Source of the DNA: Betaproteobacteria bacterium
Lineage (GTDB): Bacteria > Pseudomonadota > Gammaproteobacteria > Burkholderiales > Casimicrobiaceae
Assembly: GCA_003153335.1 (NCBI GenBank)
Contig: PLYG01000236.1
Coordinates: 1-6,408, forward strand
Direction: 5' to 3'
Length of the DNA: 6,408 nt
A model generated the notes under the pieces. It saw only the letters and a list, made by a program, of their open reading frames with translations, made no database searches and was not told the DNA's origin. The position numbers and the translations under genes were made by a program. Positions 1-4,984 of the stretch are shown here, piece after piece; within the stretch, counting starts at the first letter, position 1, and each line of letters begins with the position of its first letter.

Positions 1-20
1 AGTTTTTGGGCGTCGCCTAA

Positions 21-170
21 GTGGGACTTATCAGTTGGATCATCCTCGGCCTGATCGCCGGCTACATTGCGCACCGGATCATGGGCCAACGCGGCCAGGG
101 GTTCTTTATGAACACGGTATTGGGCGTCGTCGGCGCGGTGATCGGCGGTGCGCCCGGCGTATACCGGTAG
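21..170 (+). pseudogene. Truncated GlsB/YeaQ/YmgE-family small membrane protein
   Basis: A GTG at 21 follows an in-frame TAA at 18-20 and opens a 49-residue frame beginning VGLISWIILGLIAGYIA and continuing through GQGFFMNTVLGVVGAVIGG. This is the typical N-terminal half of the transglycosylase-associated / GlsB-YeaQ-YmgE family: a first membrane helix, a short loop with an R/K-G-x-GFF motif, then the start of a glycine-rich second helix. Family members are about 80-85 residues long and continue with a third hydrophobic helix. Here the homology stops at residue 43 (base 149), and six unrelated codons lead to TAG. Those codons are the antisense of the propeller gene's YRYTPG motif, so the 3' half of the gene has been replaced. 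The family is an inner-membrane stress-associated protein of poorly defined biochemistry. No clear Shine-Dalgarno is visible in the 20 available upstream bases. Probably non-functional. I am confident of the family and less sure of the exact start. Confidence 0.8.
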
Positions 171-1225
171 ATGCCGTCGGGAGCAGCGAAGACCAGTTGG
201 TTCGCGTCGATGCCAAGAAGGTAGAGTCCGGTGGGGGAAACTACGGGCACGGGCAGGTTGGTGATCGCGCGCGTGCTCGTCTCCTGGTCGTACTCGTAGA
301 CGTCGTAGCGCGAACCGTTGCTCGCCACGAAGTAGACGCGGGTGCCGAGGCCGATCGGCGCGAAGTAGCGGGGGAACGGCGTGTCATGGCCGAGATCGAA
401 GGGAATTGATCCCGCCTGTCCGTTCCCGAACTCGCTGTCTGGCGCGGTCGCGATCTGGTCGGGGATCGGGTCGCACGCGTCGTTGTTCAGGTTGCCTATC
501 GGCTTGGTCACCGTCGGATCGCCCGGCGCGTACTTGTAGATCTTGACGCAGCCCTTGTCCGAATAAGCGTTGAAGTAGATGACACCGTTGACCGCGCGGA
601 AGCCTCCGGCCCACTGGTGGTCCGGGCCGGTCGGGTTCGTGTTCGATCGCTGCTTGACGCCCTCGACCGGGTCGTAGGAGTAGAGCTTGCCACCGTTGCC
701 GTTGCTGGCCAAGAAATAGATCTTGCCGCCGAGCGAAATACCACCATCGAGCGCACCATCGTCGATCACGGTGTTGTTGGTCGGAATCGCGACGAGATTC
801 GTCGGTCCGGGTTCCACGAGCGTGGAGATGCCGGGCTCGACCGCGCGCGAGTCGCTGCGCACCTGGATACCGGGGATCGTCGTGCTCACCTTACCGGCTT
901 TGACCATCACCGACTGCGTGGGGCCGTGGACCAGCGCGAGCTCGAAAAGGTCGCCGCCGTAGCGTTGCAGGAGCTCCCTCGGCTTGCTGACCCCGCGGTC
1001 GCTGGTCGTAATAATGATCCTCTCGCCGCAATCCACCCGGCTGGTCCCGTTGTACTGCGTGACCTGAAGCTGCGCCGGGACGCCGGACTGAACGATCTTG
1101 GGATACGTCGCCTCGACCGATGTGAAGGTGCAGTGCGTGGAGGGCTTGGCTTCCACTGCCGTGCACGCCAGAGCCAGAATCGCCACAAGGCCCGAGAGAG
1201 AGCCGTTCCGAACGAGCTTTCGCAT
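62..1225 (-). CDS. Exported Ig-like/propeller-repeat protein, 3' end replaced
   Basis: No characterised family was recognised. The chosen ATG at 1225 (387 residues) has GGAG at 1236-1233, 7 nt upstream; an ATG 12 codons earlier lacks such a site. Residues 1-26 form a signal peptide: MRKLVRN, a hydrophobic core GLVAILALA, and a likely signal peptidase I site after VEA. C22 is not in a good lipobox. Residues ~30-125 are strand-rich with two cysteines (C32, C66) and look like an Ig-type domain. From ~165 on there are four repeats pairing a YFxA-type strand (KIYFLAS, VIYFNAY, RVYFVAS, QLVFAAP) with a YxYxPG-type strand (LYSYDP, IYKYAPG, VYEYDQ, IYRYTPG), as in beta-propeller blades. The protein is thus probably periplasmic or surface-exposed, binding a partner or sugar. 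After residue ~363 the frame reads through antisense glsB DNA to the stop at 62, so the native C-terminus is missing and the protein may be unstable. The coding call is firm; function is unknown. Confidence 0.75.
   Translation of the reverse strand: MRKLVRNGSLSGLVAILALACTAVEAKPSTHCTFTSVEATYPKIVQSGVPAQLQVTQYNGTSRVDCGERIIITTSDRGVSKPRELLQRYGGDLFELALVHGPTQSVMVKAGKVSTTIPGIQVRSDSRAVEPGISTLVEPGPTNLVAIPTNNTVIDDGALDGGISLGGKIYFLASNGNGGKLYSYDPVEGVKQRSNTNPTGPDHQWAGGFRAVNGVIYFNAYSDKGCVKIYKYAPGDPTVTKPIGNLNNDACDPIPDQIATAPDSEFGNGQAGSIPFDLGHDTPFPRYFAPIGLGTRVYFVASNGSRYDVYEYDQETSTRAITNLPVPVVSPTGLYLLGIDANQLVFAAPDGIYRYTPGAPPITAPTTPNTVFIKNPWPRWPMIRCAM
137..149. other. Fusion junction between glsB-like and propeller genes
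   Basis: Read on the plus strand, family-like GlsB sequence (VGAVIGG) runs through base 149. Read on the minus strand, propeller-like sequence (YRYTPGAPPIT, matching the earlier repeat YKYAPGDPTVT) runs down to about base 137. The two therefore share roughly a dozen GC-rich bases that fit both genes. Such shared bases are expected either at a microhomology-mediated deletion or inversion end-point or at a k-mer-driven assembly chimera. Neither gene is complete beyond this point. Confidence 0.6.
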
Positions 1226-1246
1226 GCTTCCACTCCACCAGAATCG

Positions 1247-1252
1247 GTTATA
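1247..1252 (-). promoter_or_regulatory. Candidate -10 box for propeller gene
   Basis: TATAAC on the minus strand matches the sigma70 -10 consensus at 5 of 6 positions and lies 21 nt before the chosen ATG at 1225, leaving a short leader containing the GGAG site. The nearest -35-like hexamer, TTGCGA, is only 14 bp upstream, which is too close for a standard promoter, so an activator-assisted promoter or a chance match are both possible. Confidence 0.3.
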
Positions 1253-1293
1253 GGTCTGCACTTGTATCGCAATTCCTTGCCACCAGCAAGCAA

Positions 1294-1343
1294 GATATCC
1301 GCGGCAGACGTTTCCTGCCGCTGGAATACGGCGGATATCCGCG
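1294..1343. repeat. Paired GATATCCGCG sites with nested inverted repeats
   Basis: The 10-mer GATATCCGCG occurs at 1294-1303 and again at 1334-1343, exactly 40 bp apart, near four helical turns. The second copy sits in a perfect 8-bp palindrome GGATATCC (1333-1340) and the first in a 7-of-8 version. Between them GCGGCAG (1301-1307) and CTGCCGC (1315-1321) form a perfect 7-bp stem with a 7-nt loop. The sites lie about 50 and 90 bp upstream of the candidate -10 box of the propeller gene, a position typical of activator operators. A regulatory role is inferred; the repeats themselves are directly visible. Confidence 0.45.
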
Positions 1344-1831
1344 CGATCGAGCCGTCCGGTGTCCGCGCGCTAGAGGCCTGCAATGCCGTACCCGGCGGCG
1401 GCCCGGGATTCATCAGGTGCTGGTCGCCTCTGGGCAACGGCTGCTTTGCGGCAAGTCGAGATGCGCGGGCGACCGTCTGCAACTGGCCGAAAGTACGCAT
1501 AGCGCCGTATTGCCACAAAACGGACTGAGTAGCCCGGCCGGGGCTTCCCAACCACCGGCCGGTTTACCTTCTACTCCTGCCGTTCGTGGGCCGGTGCTAA
1601 AGGCAGTAATTCTTGAAAATGATGGCAAATTCCGCCCCCAGGACGATAGGGCGGTCTCGGCCATAAGCGGTCCGCGAGCTGGCATGCGTGAACGTCCGCA
1701 ACAGACGGATTGCAGTCGTTGCTGGCGGTGGATCGAACTGGCGCTTTCGACCCGTAGCGGTCAGCCGGATTCGAATCGCGCCATCGTTCTGCCGGGTTTA
1801 GAGGGACAGAGCCTGCTAATATTGTGACGCT
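1344..1831. other. Gene-poor stretch without a convincing gene
   Basis: Open frames exist on both strands here, but none has a ribosome-binding site, recognisable domain or family-like composition. The stretch holds a CCGGCCGG stem-loop at 1534-1562 and several degenerate motifs of the type GGCCnnAAGCGG (1471-1500 reading on the minus strand, 1657-1673 and 1743-1766 on the plus strand). It ends just beyond the stop of the Bug remnant. It reads as decayed intergenic DNA between two damaged genes. Confidence 0.5.
1534..1562. repeat. CCGGCCGG stem-loop
   Basis: Two copies of the self-complementary octamer CCGGCCGG (1534-1541 and 1555-1562) can form an 8-bp all-GC stem around a 13-nt loop. On the plus strand the second arm is followed by TTTACCTT, which is only a weak T tract. 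It could be a transcription terminator or simply a repeated palindrome. No intact gene ends next to it, so a role cannot be assigned. Confidence 0.35.
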
Positions 1832-2017
1832 CTATACCCATTGGCCGACGCTCGTTGGATGTCGGCCTGCGGCCAGGCCGCCCGCCGCGGAATTGATCAC
1901 CGCGCGGACGAGCTTCGACGGCCACGCCGGTTGCGCGCGGCCGGCGGTTGCCACGCCGAGTCCGCAGAGGGTCGCCACCAGCACCCGGCGCCGGGCGCTG
2001 GAGGACAGTGATGTCAT
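1832..2017 (-). pseudogene. 5' remnant of a Bug/TctC-type substrate-binding protein
   Basis: From an ATG at 2017, with AAGG 8 nt upstream, the frame encodes MTSLSSSARRRVLVATLCGL, then a cleavage site after AGRA and the sequence QPAWPSKLVRAVINSAAGGL. A twin-arginine-like or Sec signal peptide followed by WPSK-x-(V/I)R-x-(V/I)-(x)4-GG is the hallmark N-terminus of Bug proteins, the periplasmic receptors of tripartite tricarboxylate transporters and their orphan relatives, which are about 320 residues long. Homology ends near residue 48 (base ~1874), where the family expects an Asp-containing segment after GG. Thirteen unrelated codons then lead to TAG at 1832. No continuation was found in the other frames below 1874, so this is a truncation and not a single frameshift. 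It lies 46 nt downstream of the regulator gene on the same strand and may once have been co-transcribed with it. Confidence 0.7.
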
Positions 2018-2063
2018 GGCTCGACCTTGGCCTTTCAGGCCGGAAGTGGTCAAATGTCTGAAT

Positions 2064-4748
2064 TCACCGGGATGCCGGCGGGGCTTCTTCAGTCGTGGAC
2101 TCCATCGCCATATCCATCGCCTGGTCGAGTGTCAGGCTCCGACCGCGTCGCCAATAGCAATCAAACAATACTTCATCCTGCATCAACTGCCGAGTAGCCG
2201 CGATGATTCGTTGGCGACGGGGATGCCAGATCGGTGGCAGCGGCGCCTCCGTTTCCGACCGCAACACTTCGACAGCGCCCCAGATGTGGACTGCGCGGCG
2301 GGGGCTGCCAAGCGACGCATTAACTTCAGCCAGTCCTTCGAGCGAAAACGCGGTACCGGGACGATCGCCCAACGCGCGCCGGATGAGCAGCGCCGCCCTG
2401 TGAAGGAACCCGGCCCGGACATAGTCTCCTTCCTCGAAGGTCAGGGTCCCAAGTCCATCCAATGCGCGGGCAACGCCCCATTCGTGCCGATCGTCGCGTC
2501 GCATGGCGAGGCTACTCTCGAGATAACTTCGAGACTCCATGTAGCTGCCGCGGAACAATGCTGCGAATCCGAGCCGTTCCAGCATCAATGCGAGCGCCCA
2601 GTTGTCGCCAACCTCCCGCGCGATCTCGACGCTTTCACGGACCAGCGTCTCCGCCGCCGGATCGGTTCGTTGATCGAGGGCGACGGCAGCGAGGCTGCTC
2701 ATGGATGCTGCGATATCTCGCCGGTCACCGATTTCGCGGCGGATCGACAACGCTTCCTCGTGCAGTGCCTTCGCTGACGGAAAGTCGCATCGATGGCGGG
2801 CCACGTTCGCCAGGACGCCCAGAGCGCCTGCAACGTTGGCGGCATCACCAAGCTTGCGCATGATCGCCAGGGATTCCCGCTGGGATTGCTCCGTGAATTT
2901 GAAATCGCCCTGCACTACGCACATCACGCCAAATGCGATCAGTGCGCGGCCGCGTTCGCATGTGGGCTCCAGATTTCCCGGCTTGTCCAGCACGCGCCGG
3001 CACCATTGTCGGCCCTCGGCATAGTAACTGCCCTTCATCCAGAACCACTGCAGCGCTGCGCACAGCCTCAGATCGCTCAAAGATGCACGCTGCGCAAAGC
3101 TCCAGGTGAGTGCGGCTGTCAAATTCTCGTGCTCGGTTTCGAGCCGTCGCATCCATTCGCGATCATCGGGACCTGTCATCTTCGGGCTCGATGCCTCGGC
3201 CAGAGCGAGGAAGTAGTCAAGATGGCGACTTCGTAACCTTTCCTGGTCACCAGTCTGCAGCTTGTCCTGAGAGTAGTACCGAACCGTGTCGAGCAGTCTG
3301 TGGCGCAAGAGTCCGTCGCGCTCCTCGGAGGACAGAAGACTCTTGTCTGCCAGCGACGCCAGTAATTCGACTATTTGGGCACGTATGAGGAATTGGTCGG
3401 CACAAACAGCTTCGGCAGCCTCCAGCGTCCAACCGCCGGCGAATACCGAGAGCCGTTGCAGCAAACGCTGCTCCGGTTCGGTGAGGAGGTCATAGCTCCA
3501 GTCGATCAGCGCGCGCAACGTCTGGTGACGCGGCAGCGCGACCCGCGACCCGCCATTCAACAAATCGAAGCGCCGATTCAGCCGGCCATCGATCTCATCG
3601 ATCGAAAGCGAGCCCACCCGGGCTGCAGCCAATTCAATAGCCAACGGGATTCCGTCCAGGTGACGGCAAAGCGACGCGACTACGTGGGCATTGTCATTGG
3701 TGAACTCGCATGATGGATTGCGCGATCGCGCGCGGTCGATGAACAACCTTGTCGACTCGTATTGCGCGACATTATCCGCAGTAAGTCTCGTCGATTCGTC
3801 GGGCAGCGCCATCGATGGCACGCGATAAGACTGCTCGCCATCGATGGCCAACCGCTCTCGACTGGCTGCCAGCACCTTCACTTCCGGGCACGATCGCAAC
3901 ACCGCGTCGACCAGCCGCGCGCATGCATCCAGCAGGTGTTCGCAATTGTCGAGTACCAGGAGGAGGTGCTTGTTTGCCAGATGCTCGACGAGCGAGTCGA
4001 CGAGCGACTTGTGGGGTACCTCGATCACGCGCACGGCAGCCGCGACAGCCCTGGGTACGAGCGCCGCGTCCGTGAGCGCAGCCAATCCGACGAACCATAC
4101 GCCGTCCCGGAATTGCCCGAGCACTTCGGCCGCGATGCGTAACGAAAGTCGTGTCTTGCCGCAGCCGCCGGACCCCGTCAGGGTGACCAGACGGGACTCT
4201 GTCATCAACGCTTTGACGGCGCACGTCTCGCGATCCCGGCCGATAAAGCTCGTCAGCTGCGTCGGCAGATTGTTTGTATCGACCGGGTGTGTGTTCGAAT
4301 GACTCGCCATGGCCGGCAGGCCGGACGATGAAACAAGGTACAGATGCTCGTGCTGCCCGGCAGGGGCGGCGTTTGAAATGCCGGGCTTTCCGTTGCGCCT
4401 GCGCTCGACAAACAGTTGCCCGGCGGATTGTCCCGTGCTTTGTTCAGCGACCGTGAAGCGGTAGCCGCGCCCCTGGACCGTCGTGATCGCTTCCGGCCCG
4501 AGAAGCTTGCGCAATGTCGAGATGTGGACTTGAAGGTTGTTTTCTTCGACAACCAGGTTCGGCCAGACGCACGCCAGCAATTCGTTCTTGTCGACGACAC
4601 GGTCGCTTCTCTGGACAAGCGCCAACAGCACGTCGAACGCCCGGGCACCGATCTTTACCGGCTTTCCGTCGATGAGGAGTTGACGCTGCTGCTGCCTGAT
4701 CAGGAAACGTCCGAACGTCAGTTCAGTGGTGTGATCCGAACTATTGAT
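2064..4748 (-). CDS. Winged-helix STAND ATPase/TPR transcriptional regulator
   Basis: This 894-residue cytoplasmic protein is of the COG3903-like 'predicted ATPase' regulator type. Residues ~8-100 form an OmpR/PhoB-type winged helix: LTFGRF, LLIDGKPVKIGARAFDVLLALV, recognition region EENNLQVHISTLRKLLG (68-84) and wing VQGRGYRF. A polar linker (~103-160) leads to the nucleotide-binding part: FIGRDRE, Walker A GSGGCGKT (192-199), Walker B LLLVLD ending at D267, SRER (~297) and the GIPLA motif (366-370) of NB-ARC/STAND ATPases. Residues ~600-840 are helical TPR-like repeats of ~40 residues, and the C-terminal WGAVEVLR...LTLDQAM is usual for the group. Such proteins act as ATP-dependent switches that bind DNA when the TPR region senses a signal. 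The usual start prediction would be GTG 4631, but that removes 39 residues of the DNA-binding fold and has no ribosome-binding site. I place the start at ATC 4748, 7 nt after AGGAG. The gene is divergent from the solute-binding protein gene and may regulate it. Confidence 0.9.
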   Translation of the reverse strand: MNSSDHTTELTFGRFLIRQQQRQLLIDGKPVKIGARAFDVLLALVQRSDRVVDKNELLACVWPNLVVEENNLQVHISTLRKLLGPEAITTVQGRGYRFTVAEQSTGQSAGQLFVERRRNGKPGISNAAPAGQHEHLYLVSSSGLPAMASHSNTHPVDTNNLPTQLTSFIGRDRETCAVKALMTESRLVTLTGSGGCGKTRLSLRIAAEVLGQFRDGVWFVGLAALTDAALVPRAVAAAVRVIEVPHKSLVDSLVEHLANKHLLLVLDNCEHLLDACARLVDAVLRSCPEVKVLAASRERLAIDGEQSYRVPSMALPDESTRLTADNVAQYESTRLFIDRARSRNPSCEFTNDNAHVVASLCRHLDGIPLAIELAAARVGSLSIDEIDGRLNRRFDLLNGGSRVALPRHQTLRALIDWSYDLLTEPEQRLLQRLSVFAGGWTLEAAEAVCADQFLIRAQIVELLASLADKSLLSSEERDGLLRHRLLDTVRYYSQDKLQTGDQERLRSRHLDYFLALAEASSPKMTGPDDREWMRRLETEHENLTAALTWSFAQRASLSDLRLCAALQWFWMKGSYYAEGRQWCRRVLDKPGNLEPTCERGRALIAFGVMCVVQGDFKFTEQSQRESLAIMRKLGDAANVAGALGVLANVARHRCDFPSAKALHEEALSIRREIGDRRDIAASMSSLAAVALDQRTDPAAETLVRESVEIAREVGDNWALALMLERLGFAALFRGSYMESRSYLESSLAMRRDDRHEWGVARALDGLGTLTFEEGDYVRAGFLHRAALLIRRALGDRPGTAFSLEGLAEVNASLGSPRRAVHIWGAVEVLRSETEAPLPPIWHPRRQRIIAATRQLMQDEVLFDCYWRRGRSLTLDQAMDMAMESTTEEAPPASR

Positions 4749-4755
4749 ATGCGGG

Positions 4756-4760
4756 CTCCT
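4756..4760 (-). promoter_or_regulatory. Shine-Dalgarno AGGAG pointing to an ATC start
   Basis: AGGAG on the minus strand lies exactly 7 nt before ATC at 4748-4746. Reading in that frame gives (M)NSSDHTTELTFGRF and then the full winged-helix domain. The in-frame upstream stop is TGA at 4778-4776, and no ATG, GTG or TTG occurs in this frame between that stop and GTG 4631. The spacing and strength of the site argue that initiation occurs here. The codon may be a true rare AUC start, a mutated or miscalled ATG, or the frame may carry an indel. Confidence 0.6.
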
Positions 4761-4902
4761 GTGCCGGGAACATTGTCAAGGGGTCGTTCATCCACGACAG
4801 CATACCCCTTTCGCCGGCAGCGAATGCATCGCAGCGGCATTTCGCGACTCCGGCCTGTTTCCATGCCCGCGAACGCGCACATTCGCTCGCATCCGAATCC
4901 GC

Positions 4903-4931
4903 GTGACTTGCATGAAGGTGTCACCCATACT
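4903..4931 (+). promoter_or_regulatory. Candidate sigma70 promoter of the solute-binding protein gene
   Basis: GTGACT (4903-4908, 4 of 6 to TTGACA) and CATACT (4926-4931, 4 of 6 to TATAAT) are separated by an ideal 17-bp spacer. The expected transcription start is near 4938, about 43 nt before the GTG start of the gene. The match is moderate, as is common for regulated promoters. Confidence 0.4.
4917..4925. promoter_or_regulatory. Candidate operator GGTGTCACC
   Basis: GGTG-T-CACC is a perfect 9-nt palindrome abutting the candidate -10 box. GTCAC inside it also pairs with GTGAC at 4903-4907, which overlaps the candidate -35 box, giving two overlapping inverted repeats within one promoter spacer. 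A protein bound here would block the promoter. Which regulator would bind is not evident from sequence. Confidence 0.3.
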
Positions 4932-4939
4932 GACTCTGC

Positions 4940-4984
4940 ATGCGCAATCCTGTTCGGGCGGCGGTCGCTGGGAGAATCAAGTGA
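4940..4984 (+). CDS. Possible 14-residue leader ORF overlapping the next start
   Basis: An ATG at 4940 opens MRNPVRAAVAGRIK and stops at TGA 4982-4984, which overlaps the GTG start of the solute-binding protein gene as GTGA. No Shine-Dalgarno precedes the ATG, but it lies 2 nt after the predicted transcription start, so it could be read as a near-leaderless message and couple translation to the next gene. Chance is the main alternative; the frame is too short for codon statistics. Confidence 0.2.
   Translation: MRNPVRAAVAGRIK

Larger units (their letters stand above)
4749..4980. promoter_or_regulatory. Divergent intergenic control region
   Basis: These 232 bp separate the regulator gene (leftward) from the solute-binding protein gene (rightward) and must hold both promoters. 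The rightward promoter candidate is at 4903-4931. For the leftward gene, TATGCT on the minus strand at 4804-4799 matches the -10 consensus at 4 of 6, about 50 nt before the start, but no acceptable -35 is at the right distance. The middle contains the loose inverted pair CGAATGC (4821-4827) and GCATTTCG (from about 4838). No open frame here looks like a gene. Confidence 0.5.

Noticed and set aside
617..1528. Long plus-strand open frame antisense to the propeller gene
   Set aside because: It is the GC-bias shadow of the minus-strand gene. It shows no domain and no ribosome-binding site, and its composition is Arg/Ala-rich as antisense frames are.
1767..1777. GGATTCGAATC resembles a tRNA T-loop
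   Set aside because: The flanking bases do not form a 5-bp T-stem, and no acceptor, D or anticodon arm can be assembled upstream.
2029..2041. GGCCT-TTC-AGGCC hairpin between the regulator and the Bug remnant as a terminator
   Set aside because: The stem is only 5 bp with no T tract, and it sits against the ribosome-binding site of the Bug remnant; chance is likely.
1824..2777. Long plus-strand open frame across the Bug remnant and regulator 3' end
   Set aside because: It lies antisense to two recognisable minus-strand coding regions and shows no family features of its own.
4629..4631. GTG as the start of the regulator
   Set aside because: No Shine-Dalgarno precedes it, and starting there would delete the first 39 residues, including conserved strands of the winged-helix domain.
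4774..4779. Perfect TTGACA on the minus strand as a -35 box for the regulator
   Set aside because: At 16-19 bp downstream only GC-rich sequence overlapping the AGGAG site is found, with no -10 resemblance.
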